From positions 1 to 64,000 of the forward strand of contig NZ_MVQB01000043.1 in NCBI RefSeq assembly GCF_002067035.1: a stretch of 64,000 bases of DNA, read 5' to 3'. The translations under genes and the position numbers were made by a program. The notes under the pieces were generated by a model. It had not been told where the DNA came from, made no database searches, and saw only the letters and a list, made by a program, of their open reading frames with translations. Source of the stretch: Methanoregula sp. PtaB.Bin085 (GTDB lineage Archaea; Halobacteriota; Methanomicrobia; Methanomicrobiales; Methanospirillaceae). Numbering within the stretch: position 1 is the stretch's first letter; every line of letters starts with the position of its first letter. Below, piece by piece: positions 33,694-42,630 of the stretch.

Positions 33694-36003
33694 TCACAGC
33701 TGCTCCGCCTCATGCGTCTCGGCGTGCCCGTGCCGGTTCTCGAACCACACGGTGATCTGCCCCATGACCGAGAGCACTGCGGGCATGATGAAGATCGCGC
33801 CGATGAGCGAGAAGCCGACCGCGATCAGCGTGGTGACGCCGAAGTTGCTGATGATCGGGAAGGTCGCGAGGCAGAGGGCCGAGAACCCGAAGAAGGTGGC
33901 AAGGCCCGAGACCGTAATCGCGGTCCCGATCTTCTGGACGCTCTCCTGGATGGCAGCGATCGGGTCGTGCAGCCGCTCCTCTTCCTCGGAGTAGCGCTCC
34001 ATCACGAGGATCGTGTACTCCGCAGCCACCCCTATCGTCATCGACCCGAGCGTCGCGGTCAGCGGCGAGTAGTCGATGCCGAGGATGTACATGGCCACCG
34101 CGTTCCAGCCCACGATGAAGATGATGGGGATGATTGGCGATGCCGCGTGGAGGTGCCGGTACACCAGGATCAGGAAGACGAAGACGAAGATGAACCCGAG
34201 CATGTTCATCAGCTCCTTGGACTCGGCCATTGACGACAGCAGCGTGGTGAAGAGCTCGAAGTTCCCTGCCGGGTCAACCGAGATCCCGATCGGGGGCTCG
34301 ATGAAGGTAAGGTCGCTCACGACCCGCTTCTTCAGGTCGTTCTGCTGTGTCATGGACAGGTCCGCGGTGCTGAGCCGGATGACCGCACTCATCGACCCGG
34401 CCAGGTAGGGCTTCTTCGTGTCAGCCGGGATGCTGTCCAGCACGGCATCGAGCTGGGACTGGGTCTCCGGCATCGCGCCGCCGTTGTACTGGAGCACGTA
34501 GGTTGCAATGCTCGTCGCCCCGGTGATCTCCGGGTGGTGCGCAATCTCGTAGTCCTGGAACTCCTTCATCCAGACGATCGTGTCGAGATCGGTCACGCGG
34601 GAGCCCCGGACGAAGAGGTCCGCGGTGCTTGTTGCGCCGATGACGCGGGTGACCTTGTCAATGTTGATCTTGGCCGGCATGTCCGACGGGACGAACGCGT
34701 TTTCGGAGGTCTGGATCGGGATGTTCGGGTCGATCTGGAATCCGATGAAGGCGACCAGACCGGCAATGAGCAGGATCGGGATCGGGTTTTTGGCAATCTT
34801 CATGGAAACGTTTGTCAGGAAATCGCCATAGGAGAAGCCGTTCTTCTTTGCCTTCTCCTTTCCGATGATCGTGTCGCACGCATCGGTCCCTACTGCATAG
34901 CACTGGCCGGTCTGGTCCGGTTTGGGCTGGTAGTTCACGAGAAGGGCGAACGTGGGCATGCCGATGCACGAGATCCAGAAGCAGGTGTTGATCCCGATGA
35001 TGGAGACGAGGCCGAACGAGCGGATCATCGGCATCGTCGATACGAACATGGCCAGGAACCCCATGCTCGTGGCAAGCATCGCGTACATCACGGCCGGCCC
35101 GGTGCGGGTCACGGTCATGAAGACCGCGTTCTCGAGGGAGCCCTTCCGGGCCTCCTCGTCGAACCGGGCATGGAACTGGATTGCGTAGTCGATCCCGAGG
35201 CCGATCAGGACCGGGAAGGCCCCGATCACCGCCATGTTCAGCTTAATGCCGAAGAGACCCATCAGCCCGAGGGAGGTGATGAGGCCGATCCCGACGAGCA
35301 GGACCGGCAGGAAACGGTGGCGGACATAGGAGAAGAGGATCCCCATCGTGATGACCATCAGGACCATGGCGCCGCCGATCAGAACGCCCATGTTGCTCAT
35401 AAGCCCGGCGCTCATCTGCTGCTGGAACGCGGGCGAGCCGGAGAGCTCGACCTTCACGCCCGGCGGGGGGGTTGAGGTGTCGGCAATGGACTGGATGTTG
35501 GCAAGGACACCCTTCTGGGTCTTCTCGGAGAGGCCCTCCGTGAGTTTGACCTGCACGAGGGTCAGGACATTGGAGGAGACGAGCTGGCTGCGGGTTGCTG
35601 CGGGCATCGCGGCGATGATCCGGTCCGTCTCCGCCCGGGACGCGGGCAGTTTTCCGCCGTTGTATGCCTTGAGGGCATCCACGATGGAGAGCGTGCTCCG
35701 GATATTCTGCTGCTGCCGGAAATTGGTCTCCAGGTTATCGACATACGCGAGGACTTCGGGACTGAGCGGGTCGGCGGCCTCAATGATGAGGATGATCGCG
35801 TCAGACTTGTAGTCCTCCTGGTATTTTGCCTCGAGGATACCGGCGGTGGTGTCTTTGTCGAGGTAGGTCTCCCACCCGGTCTGCATCGTCATCAGGGTCA
35901 TGCCGTAGAGACCGGTGAGGAAGATGAGGCCGACCAAACAGGCGACCAGCTTTGGCTGCCGGTTGATGGTATGTGCTATGCCTTCGAAGATCTGCTGGAT
36001 CAT
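33694..36003 (-). CDS. RND/MMPL-superfamily exporter (HAE3 type)
   Basis: 769 residues. Two halves of six membrane helices are each preceded by a large extracytoplasmic loop: helix 1 at about 18-38, loop to about 205, helices to about 385, helix 7 near 400-420, loop to about 600, then the last five helices. The signature stretch FPVLIGLGIDYAIQFHARFD (about 262) and the matching TLGSMTIGVAAEYTILVME (about 650) are the RND central-helix motifs with the acidic/Tyr proton-relay region. Single-chain HAE3 proteins move hydrophobic molecules or lipids by proton motive force. It is the last gene of an operon with two NEW3-type surface proteins, which probably act as its extracytoplasmic partners. Confidence 0.87.
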   Translation of the reverse strand: MIQQIFEGIAHTINRQPKLVACLVGLIFLTGLYGMTLMTMQTGWETYLDKDTTAGILEAKYQEDYKSDAIILIIEAADPLSPEVLAYVDNLETNFRQQQNIRSTLSIVDALKAYNGGKLPASRAETDRIIAAMPAATRSQLVSSNVLTLVQVKLTEGLSEKTQKGVLANIQSIADTSTPPPGVKVELSGSPAFQQQMSAGLMSNMGVLIGGAMVLMVITMGILFSYVRHRFLPVLLVGIGLITSLGLMGLFGIKLNMAVIGAFPVLIGLGIDYAIQFHARFDEEARKGSLENAVFMTVTRTGPAVMYAMLATSMGFLAMFVSTMPMIRSFGLVSIIGINTCFWISCIGMPTFALLVNYQPKPDQTGQCYAVGTDACDTIIGKEKAKKNGFSYGDFLTNVSMKIAKNPIPILLIAGLVAFIGFQIDPNIPIQTSENAFVPSDMPAKINIDKVTRVIGATSTADLFVRGSRVTDLDTIVWMKEFQDYEIAHHPEITGATSIATYVLQYNGGAMPETQSQLDAVLDSIPADTKKPYLAGSMSAVIRLSTADLSMTQQNDLKKRVVSDLTFIEPPIGISVDPAGNFELFTTLLSSMAESKELMNMLGFIFVFVFLILVYRHLHAASPIIPIIFIVGWNAVAMYILGIDYSPLTATLGSMTIGVAAEYTILVMERYSEEEERLHDPIAAIQESVQKIGTAITVSGLATFFGFSALCLATFPIISNFGVTTLIAVGFSLIGAIFIMPAVLSVMGQITVWFENRHGHAETHEAEQL

Positions 36004-36012
36004 GGGATATCC

Positions 36013-37338
36013 TCAGCGGCTGCTCTTCTTCCGCGTATAGAGGAAGAAACCGGCACCCGCGATGATGAGCACGATGACGAGGAAAACGGTCACGATCCCG
36101 CCCGGCAGTACTGAGAGGCCGCCCGCTGCCGGGACGACATCCAGCTGCACCGGTATGGTATCGGATTCAATGCTGGTACCCTTTGCATCGCGGTAGCGTA
36201 TGGAACTGTCAAGGGAATGTTTCCCCGTCCCTGCCTCCGGGTCCGCACGGATCACGAAGCGGGCCGTTGCCGTCTCCCCGGGTCCGATGTCGCCGAGGAA
36301 CGCGTTGTTGTCGCTCGCGGTGATCGGGTTGTGCGGCTGGAGCCTCACCTGTGCATCGCGGACCTCAACGCTTCCCTCGTTCCGGTAGACAACTTCGATG
36401 GTGGTGTCCGCACCGCGGGGGATCGCAGGGACTGGCGATATGATGGTAAAAGCCGGTTTGTCATACACGGGAACGCCGACGGTGGTCTTCTGGGATGTCA
36501 CGACTGCCCCCTCGCGGTTGGTATAGGTGACGGCAAGGTCCACGGGGTAGGTCTGGTTCGTAGCGTCCTTCGAGACAGAGACCTTGTACCGGCATGTCAC
36601 AACGCCGCCGCTCGGGAAGTCACCGATGAAGACGGTGCTCGTTGCCGGGATGATCGGGCTCTGGCCGTTCCGTATCAGCCGGACTGCCGCCATCGTCCCG
36701 TTCTCGGGTCCGATATTTTTGATGGTCAGGTTCAGGTACCCCTCGGAGCCGGCAACAATCTGTTCGGGCACAAGCCCGGTGACTTCCGGCTTGACGTGTG
36801 GCTTGATCCGGAGGGTGATCGGGAGGGTCTTCTTGCCGTTGTTGTAGGTGTACTCGAAGACATCCGCCCGCTCCTGGACGATCACCCGGAGGTACCGGTA
36901 CTCGATCGTCATGGGCAGCTGGTATTCCCCTTCGGTTGCATTCGCGGAGATCTTCGCCCTGAACTGAACGGTGACCGTCTCCCCGCCGGGGATGTCGCCC
37001 ACCATCTGCGGGTCGGTCTTGACGATGACCGCATCGCCCGAGGAGTTGAGGCCAATCACGGTGGTCTTGGCCGTGTTCTGCTGGTCTTCGGGCTGGATGG
37101 TGCCCATCATGACCTGTTTCATGGAATTGAGGCCGGTGTTCTTGACAATGATGGATACGGTAGCATCCTGGCCCGGCTCGAACTCGTTGGTCCCGCTGAC
37201 CGTCGCGGAAAAGTCAGGGCCGCTCCCGAGGTGCTGCTCCACGGCGGATGCGGGCACCGCTATCAGCACGCTGCAGGCGAGCAGGACGAGAAACACTGTT
37301 ACAGTCCCGGCATATCCGGGACAACGTGTGCGGGTCAT
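36013..37338 (-). CDS. COG1361-type surface protein (NEW3/CARDB repeats), exporter partner 1
   Basis: 441 residues. Signal peptide about 1-32 (VTVFLVLLACSVLIAVPASA), then three or four Ig-like modules recognisable by NEFEPGQDATVSIIVKNTG, GYLNLTIKNIGPENGTMA and TTIEVVYRNEGSVEVRDAQV with intervening FLGDIGPGETATARFVI. A C-terminal membrane helix (about 411-432, GIVTVFLVIVLIIAGAGFFL) ends in basic RKKSSR. It is anchored in the membrane and faces outwards. It lies 9 bases before the RND gene and 9 bases after the next paralogue, so the three are co-transcribed. It is similar along its length to the 452-residue neighbour, pointing to an ancient duplication. Confidence 0.82.
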   Translation of the reverse strand: MTRTRCPGYAGTVTVFLVLLACSVLIAVPASAVEQHLGSGPDFSATVSGTNEFEPGQDATVSIIVKNTGLNSMKQVMMGTIQPEDQQNTAKTTVIGLNSSGDAVIVKTDPQMVGDIPGGETVTVQFRAKISANATEGEYQLPMTIEYRYLRVIVQERADVFEYTYNNGKKTLPITLRIKPHVKPEVTGLVPEQIVAGSEGYLNLTIKNIGPENGTMAAVRLIRNGQSPIIPATSTVFIGDFPSGGVVTCRYKVSVSKDATNQTYPVDLAVTYTNREGAVVTSQKTTVGVPVYDKPAFTIISPVPAIPRGADTTIEVVYRNEGSVEVRDAQVRLQPHNPITASDNNAFLGDIGPGETATARFVIRADPEAGTGKHSLDSSIRYRDAKGTSIESDTIPVQLDVVPAAGGLSVLPGGIVTVFLVIVLIIAGAGFFLYTRKKSSR

Positions 37339-37347
37339 TTCGACCTC

Positions 37348-38706
37348 TCACGCGTTCTGGCGCTTACGGTAGATGAGGTACCCTGCACCGATGATTATGG
37401 CTGCAAGGACAGCAAGCAGGATCGGGTTTTTGAGCAATCCTGCAACAAGGCCGGTATCTTCCTTCACGGTGATGCCGAGCTTGATGGGGTCCGAGATGAT
37501 CTGGTTGTCGAACGCGTCGTTATACCTGATCTCGGAGTCGATACCGTATTTTTTCAGGGTCGCCGACTTGTCGACCGTGATGAGGAACGAGGCCTCTTTT
37601 GTCTCGCCGGGCCCGACATCCCCGAGGTATGCCGTATCGTCATTGCTCGTGAACGGGTCGACCATGCTCACGCGGGCCTGGGCCTGGTGCGCCGTTGCCC
37701 CGCCGGTGTTTTTGAACTGGACTGTGATGGTCTTCTTCTGGCCGGGGCTTACAGTCACGGGTTCAGAAACGATGACGAACCGGGTCTTCCCGCCGACCGG
37801 GACACCGATTGTCTCGATGTCCGAGGCAATGCTGTCCCCGTCGCTGTTCTCGTATTTCACGTACACGTCAAGCGGGTAGGTCTGGGCTTCTGCACTGCTG
37901 GAAACCGATGCCCGGAAGACCGCTGTCGCGGTTCCGCCGGCAGGGAAATCGCCGATGTAGGCACTGCCCTCGGTCGGGACAATCGGGCTGCCATCGTTCC
38001 GTGCAATGGTCAGGATGGCTTTCTTCCCGTTCTCGTGCCCCGTGTTCTTCACCGTGAGCTTAACGGATCCCTCGGTGCCGGCATTCAAATCCTTAAATTC
38101 AGAGGACTCGACGCTGATCCGGACATCCGGCTTGACGCGGACCGGGAACTCGAAGTTCTCTTCTTTCTCCTTGTAGAAATTCTGGACGGTATCAACGCCG
38201 TACTGTTCTGCCGTCTGGAGGTAGGTGTAGTTCACCCTGACCGGCAGGTTGTAGACGCCCGCGGGAGTATCCGACGGGATCCTGACCGTGAACCGGCCGA
38301 TAGCCGTGCTGCTCGCACGGAGATCGCCAAGCATCTGGGGATCGGACTTGATGATGAACGGTGATTCGCCGGCGCCGAGCGTGACGGTCAGGAACTTCGC
38401 CGTGTTCGGGAGATCGTCACGACTGACGAGCCCGGTGTTGACGAACTTGAACTGGTTCAGGCCGCTGTTTTCGATGACAACGGCGATCTGGACTTCCTGT
38501 CCCGGGGAGAACTCGTTCGTGCCCGCGAGATATGCGGAAAGTTTCGGGCTGCCCGACATGTACTGTTCGCCAGCGCTGGCAGGAGCGACAGCGAGAAGCA
38601 GTGCTGCAATACAGATAAGGATGAACGGCCGCAGCAGGCTTGCCTGCCCCTGCGTGAGCGGGAAACTGCCGCTGCCGGTCTTGTGCTGGTTCATGGTAAC
38701 GATCAT
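37348..38706 (-). CDS. COG1361-type surface protein (NEW3/CARDB repeats), exporter partner 2
   Basis: 452 residues (or 448 from the second Met at 38694). Signal region PFILICIAALLLAVAPASAG, then repeated Ig-like modules: NEFSPGQEVQIAVVIENSG, GSVKLTVKNTGHENGKKAI, KKTITVQFKNTGGATAHQAQ and AYLGDVGPGETKEASFLI. The C-terminal helix (about 424-443, KNPILLAVLAAIIIGAGYLI) ends in YRKRQNA. First gene of the three-gene operon with its paralogue and the RND exporter. A minus-strand TATA-like TTTTAATAG (about 38750) suggests a 20-30 base leader. The HTH-PAS regulator upstream, on the same strand and 179 bp away, may control it. Confidence 0.82.
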   Translation of the reverse strand: MIVTMNQHKTGSGSFPLTQGQASLLRPFILICIAALLLAVAPASAGEQYMSGSPKLSAYLAGTNEFSPGQEVQIAVVIENSGLNQFKFVNTGLVSRDDLPNTAKFLTVTLGAGESPFIIKSDPQMLGDLRASSTAIGRFTVRIPSDTPAGVYNLPVRVNYTYLQTAEQYGVDTVQNFYKEKEENFEFPVRVKPDVRISVESSEFKDLNAGTEGSVKLTVKNTGHENGKKAILTIARNDGSPIVPTEGSAYIGDFPAGGTATAVFRASVSSSAEAQTYPLDVYVKYENSDGDSIASDIETIGVPVGGKTRFVIVSEPVTVSPGQKKTITVQFKNTGGATAHQAQARVSMVDPFTSNDDTAYLGDVGPGETKEASFLITVDKSATLKKYGIDSEIRYNDAFDNQIISDPIKLGITVKEDTGLVAGLLKNPILLAVLAAIIIGAGYLIYRKRQNA

Positions 38707-38885
38707 AATGATTCCGCGATATTTGTTCTGTCTAGGTTTGAGGTTATTCTATTAAAACATTTGCCATATTGGTTATACAAAATGATTATAAACGATGCGC
38801 AGGGGCTTTGGGTAACGGCTGTGCCCCGTGGAAGCACTGACAGAAATTGAACAGTGCCTGCAGCCGGTGCGGCATCGCACCGCGA

Positions 38886-40271
38886 TCAGTGGAGGAGCTC
38901 CTGGAGCGCATCGATCCGTTCGCGCAGGACCTTCTCCCGCTCGGCAAAGCCCGTGATATCCGCGATGGTGATGTAGTAGCTTGTGATATCCCCGCGCCGG
39001 GCAGCCGTGACCTTGCCATGGATGTAGCGGCGCTCGCCGTCCTTGCGCCGGATCCAGATCTTGAACTCGCACGGTTCGGGAGAATCAGGCCGGACCGCCT
39101 GGAATACTTCCCGGATCTGGCACCGCTCCCTGATCGGGAGGAACCGCGCATCAACGATCTCCGTGATGTCTTCTGCCTGCAGCGTGCCGTCAATGCCCTG
39201 CCGGGCAATCTCTTCCGTTGTATACCCGGTGATCTCCTTGATGCGGCGGTTGGAGAAGACGATGCGGTCGTTCTCGACGATGATGAGGCCGTCCTGGATA
39301 TTGTCTGCCATCATCCGGAACCGCTCCTCGCTCTCGGCAATGCGGGCATCCTGCAGCCGGTGTTCAGTAACGTCCGTGAAGACGATGAAGTTGTAGAACC
39401 GGTCGTGGTGCCTCACCCCGCTGACCCTTGTATGGACGAAACGCCGTTCACCATCCTTCCTGACGATGCAGGTCTGGAGGTCCCGGGGTTTCTCCGGGTG
39501 GGCTTCAACGGCCCGGGCATGCTCCTCAGCTTTCTCACGGTATTCCGGCGCGATGATCCCGATGGGTTTCAGTGCCCACAGCTCCTTGATGGAATAGCCG
39601 GTAATCTCGGCTATCCGCTTGTTGGCATAGATGATAGTGCCGTTCTCCATGATGATGAGCCCGTCCTGGATGTTGTCGGCCATCATCCGGAACCGCTCTT
39701 CGCTGTCCCGGATCTCCCGCTCGGCAAGGATATGCTCTGTCACGTCCGTGAGCATGACCGTGATCGCCTTTTTGCCGTCATCGAAGACGGTCGGGATGCA
39801 CTTCTGGTGGAAGATCCGCTCCCCCCGGTCGCGGGTCGGGAAGGTGATGGTGATCTCCCTGTCCCCGCCGTTCTTCGCGATACTCCCGAGCAGCTCGTGC
39901 GTGTCTGCTGCAGGCGACTGGAGATACGCGATATTCTTCCCGACAGCCTGCTCCCGGGGGAGTTCGAGGAGGGCAAGGAAATTATCGTTGATGTCGATGA
40001 TCCGGTTCGCATCGTCGAGGACCATGATCAGTTCCCTGGAGTAACTGAGCATGGCCGAGAGCGGGACGCGGCGGGAGATCGTGTACACCTTGGCCATCCC
40101 GAATGTCCGCATGTCCACCTGGCCGGAGATGAGCAGGATGTCGAGGTACCTCCCTACGGTATTCTTGTTCTTTTTTAACGCCTTCGAGATATCGGTGACG
40201 CTCATGCCCTCGGGATTCTTCGACAGAAGATCCTTGATGGCCGCGAGTTCCTGCTGGTAATCCTGCATCAT
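38886..40271 (-). CDS. HTH-PAS sensory transcription regulator
   Basis: 461 residues. The N-terminal winged helix (about 8-70: LAAIKDLLSKNPEGMSVTD, ISKALKKNKNTVGRYLDIL) is a DNA-binding domain of the kind archaea use for one-component regulators. Three PAS domains follow (about 80-195, 200-320, 325-450), the last two near-duplicates of each other (EERFRMMADNIQDGLIIMEN and EERFRMMADNIQDGLIIVEN), both with PAC ends. There is no kinase domain. It would sense a small ligand or redox state and bind DNA directly. A TATA-like TTATAAATAA (about 40343-40352) lies upstream. The adjacent RND/COG1361 operon on the same strand is the obvious candidate target. Confidence 0.85.
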   Translation of the reverse strand: MMQDYQQELAAIKDLLSKNPEGMSVTDISKALKKNKNTVGRYLDILLISGQVDMRTFGMAKVYTISRRVPLSAMLSYSRELIMVLDDANRIIDINDNFLALLELPREQAVGKNIAYLQSPAADTHELLGSIAKNGGDREITITFPTRDRGERIFHQKCIPTVFDDGKKAITVMLTDVTEHILAEREIRDSEERFRMMADNIQDGLIIMENGTIIYANKRIAEITGYSIKELWALKPIGIIAPEYREKAEEHARAVEAHPEKPRDLQTCIVRKDGERRFVHTRVSGVRHHDRFYNFIVFTDVTEHRLQDARIAESEERFRMMADNIQDGLIIVENDRIVFSNRRIKEITGYTTEEIARQGIDGTLQAEDITEIVDARFLPIRERCQIREVFQAVRPDSPEPCEFKIWIRRKDGERRYIHGKVTAARRGDITSYYITIADITGFAEREKVLRERIDALQELLH

Positions 40272-40627
40272 AGCCGGGTAAGCCGCGCAACCGTCCCTGG
40301 AGCGGACAGTATCAGTGTGTTACTACAGATATGTATCGCCATTATTTATAATCGATTGAAGGAGTGTTTAAATATTTGATTGGGGAGAACTGACGTCGGC
40401 AGGGATTCAGCATATATGGCAGCGGACAGGGTACTACAAAATCGCTATGAAGAAATCACTGAATACACACCCTGAGGGTTGGACGTCATCGGACCCGAAA
40501 AGGGAGAAGAACCATCGGGCTCTTCGAGTCTGGTGGCGCACGAGGGAGAATCACGTTCCGGTACAGGATTTTTCCAGCAAAAAAAATAGGGAAGACAGGA
40601 AAGATCCGGGATATGTCGCAGGTGCGT
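40272..40627. other. 356-bp spacer; promoter only
   Basis: Holds the minus-strand promoter of the HTH-PAS gene (TATA-like TTATAAATAA near 40343-40352). A plus-strand frame from 40447 has no ribosome site and runs into the antisense of the next gene. I see no RNA gene or repeat. Confidence 0.5.
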
Positions 40628-40927
40628 TCAGAGCAGCTCGAGCGCCTGCCTTCCGGTCATCCCGATGGTGATCCCGCGGCTCATCGCCGAGCGATTCGCT
40701 TCCTTTACAATACCCCTGAGGACATCATCCGTGTCCACGATACCCGGGCCGATGGCAGGCCGGACCCTGGCTGCCGGGTAGCTGAACGAATCCATCGCCG
40801 CGATATCGAACGCCCCGCACCCGACCATGCCGATGTCAGTCTTTATCGCAACAAGGTTGAAGGGCCCGAGCGGGATAACAAACCCTTCGCCCTTCTTCTT
40901 CGGTAACCGGACTTCAGTGAATTCCAT
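40628..40927 (-). CDS. DUF1805 (YunC-like) protein
   Basis: 99 residues from the ATG at 40927, preceded by AGGAGC. The longer open frame upstream is antisense to the spacer and the cofH start. The sequence GFVIPLGPFNLVAIKTDIGM, GCGAFDIAAMDSFSYPAARV and the end ALELL match the small DUF1805 family (about 100 residues, known from Bacillus YunC and many methanogens). The biochemical role is unknown. It is divergent from the second cofH gene, with 111 bp between starts that must hold both promoters. Confidence 0.75.
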   Translation of the reverse strand: MEFTEVRLPKKKGEGFVIPLGPFNLVAIKTDIGMVGCGAFDIAAMDSFSYPAARVRPAIGPGIVDTDDVLRGIVKEANRSAMSRGITIGMTGRQALELL

Positions 40928-41038
40928 AGCGCTCCTGCAGGAATGGTTGGCGCGGAAAAATATCAAGGATGCGCACAACCAAACGATAGATTTACCTCCC
41001 CTCAGGCGCCACACTGGACAACAGGAGGAAGGACTTCG

Positions 41039-42127
41039 GTGGACAGGATACTGGGAACGCTGCTTGATGACGTGAAGGGGGGCCACCGGCTGAACCCGAA
41101 GGAGGCGCTCGCGCTCTTTAAGACACGGGGACGTGCTGTCTGGGATGTAGCCGCTGCCGCGGACGAGGTCCGCGAAGAGCGGGCCGGCAATGCTGTCACG
41201 TACGTCCGCAACCAGAACATCAACGTCACCAACCTCTGTGTGAACGCCTGCGGGTTCTGCGGCTACTCGAAGAAACCCGGCGACGAGGGAATTTATTTCC
41301 ACGACCGTGCAGCGATTAAAAAGAAGATCGCACAGGCGCGGGAGCGGAAGGTGACCGAGATCTGCACCGTGAGCGGCCTCCACCCGGACTTCACCCTCGA
41401 ATCATATACCGGCGTCTACCGGCTCATCCATGAGTCCGCGCCGGGCATCCACATCCACGCCAGCAACCCGATGGAGGTTGCGTACGCGGCAAAGAAGAGC
41501 CGGATGAGCACGGTCGACGTGCTGGAGGCGATGAAGGAGGCCGGGCTCAACTCGATGTGCGGGACGGCGGCGGAGATCCTTGTGGACTCGGTCCGGGACG
41601 TGATCTGCCGGCAGAAGATCCCGACGAAGGAGTGGGTCCGGATCATCACGGAAGCCCACGGCCTCGGGATCCCGACAACGGCCACGATCATGTACGGCCA
41701 CTGCGAGACCGACGAGCACCGCGTGAAGCACCTCGCCATCCTCCGGGACATCCAGGATGAGACGAACGGGTTCACGGAATTCGTCCCCCTCTCCTTCATC
41801 CACATGAACACGCCCCTGTATAAAGCGGGGAAAGCCCGGGCCGGCGCTACCGGCCGGGAGGACCTGCTGATGGTCGCGGTCGGGCGGCTCTTCCTCGACA
41901 ATTTCCGGAACGTACAGGTCTCGTGGGTTAAGGAAGGGATCAAGCTGGCCCAGCTCGGCCTGATTGCAGGGGCAAACGATCTCGGCGGCACGATGTTCGA
42001 GGAGAGCATCTCCAAGGGCGCCGGTGCGCAGAACACCGATTACCTTGACCCGGCCGAGATGGAGCGGGTGGCAAAGGACCTCGGGCGGACCCTCCGGCGA
42101 CGGACAACATTATACAAGCTGCTCTGA
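41039..42127 (+). CDS. cofH: Radical SAM protein CofH-like, copy 2
   Basis: 362 residues from the GTG at 41039, which has a strong AGGAGGAAGG site before it; the longer frame adds 32 residues from the spacer. The radical SAM motif is CVNACGFCGYS (Cys67, Cys71, Cys74) after TYVRNQNINVTNL. It follows copy 1 over its whole length (for example TEICTVSGLHPDFTLESYTG, GTAAEILVDSVRDVICRQKI, TTATIMYGHCETDEHRVKHL, RRTTLYKLL). Two CofH paralogues in one genome may differ in the uracil-ribityl substrate or the partner CofG; the sequence does not show which one serves F420. Neither copy shows loss of key residues. Confidence 0.85.
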   Translation: MDRILGTLLDDVKGGHRLNPKEALALFKTRGRAVWDVAAAADEVREERAGNAVTYVRNQNINVTNLCVNACGFCGYSKKPGDEGIYFHDRAAIKKKIAQARERKVTEICTVSGLHPDFTLESYTGVYRLIHESAPGIHIHASNPMEVAYAAKKSRMSTVDVLEAMKEAGLNSMCGTAAEILVDSVRDVICRQKIPTKEWVRIITEAHGLGIPTTATIMYGHCETDEHRVKHLAILRDIQDETNGFTEFVPLSFIHMNTPLYKAGKARAGATGREDLLMVAVGRLFLDNFRNVQVSWVKEGIKLAQLGLIAGANDLGGTMFEESISKGAGAQNTDYLDPAEMERVAKDLGRTLRRRTTLYKLL

Positions 42128-42160
42128 AGCGGCTGCGGGCACCGGAAAACAGGGACACCA

Positions 42161-42616
42161 ATGCGACGGAAGGATTGTGAGATAACGGATCCGGCTGAGA
42201 TGGAGGCAGTCATTGCGGAGGCTGCGGTCTGCCGGATCGGCCTTGCGGACGAGACTGGGCCCTACATTGTCCCGCTCTGTTTCGGGTACGGGGACAGGGC
42301 GCTCTGGATCCATGCAGCTCACGAGGGAAGGAAGATCGATATGCTCCGGAAGGATCCCCGGTGCTGCTTCGAGATTGATATCTGCGACGGGATCATCAGA
42401 GGCGGCAGCCCCTGCTCGTGGGGCATGCGGTACCGGAGCGTGATAGTGTTTGGCAGGGCGGTTTTTGTCCATACCCCGGAAGAGAAACAGTACGGGCTGA
42501 ACTGCATCATGCAGCATTACGGCGGGGGCACCCACGCATTCTCAGAACGCGATCTCAGAACCGTGACGGTCATCCGGATCGATATCGAATCCATGACCGG
42601 AAAAAAGCATGACTGA
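42161..42616 (+). CDS. Pyridoxamine 5'-phosphate oxidase-like FMN-binding protein
   Basis: 151 residues with the split-barrel flavin fold: EAAVCRIGLADETGPYIVPL, CFGYGDRALWIHAAHEGRKI, DMLRKDPRCCFEIDI, then YRSVIVFGRAVFVHTPEEKQ. This is the pattern of the NimA/PPOX-like small FMN or F420-binding proteins of anaerobes, which act on nitro compounds or flavins. The conserved His pair (WIHAAHEG) is present. It follows cofH copy 2 by 33 bp on the same strand. In a methanogen an F420 role is possible but cannot be read from the sequence. Confidence 0.8.
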   Translation: MRRKDCEITDPAEMEAVIAEAAVCRIGLADETGPYIVPLCFGYGDRALWIHAAHEGRKIDMLRKDPRCCFEIDICDGIIRGGSPCSWGMRYRSVIVFGRAVFVHTPEEKQYGLNCIMQHYGGGTHAFSERDLRTVTVIRIDIESMTGKKHD

Positions 42617-42630
42617 AGGTCAGGCCCCGT

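Noticed and set aside
36217-38364. 715-codon open frame on the plus strand
   Set aside because: Antisense to the two COG1361 genes, which have signal peptides, repeated domains and anchor helices; the shadow frame has no domain and is full of DR/DD dipeptides.
40447-40671. Small plus-strand gene in the spacer before DUF1805
   Set aside because: No ribosome site, polar random-like composition, and the end is antisense to the DUF1805 coding sequence.
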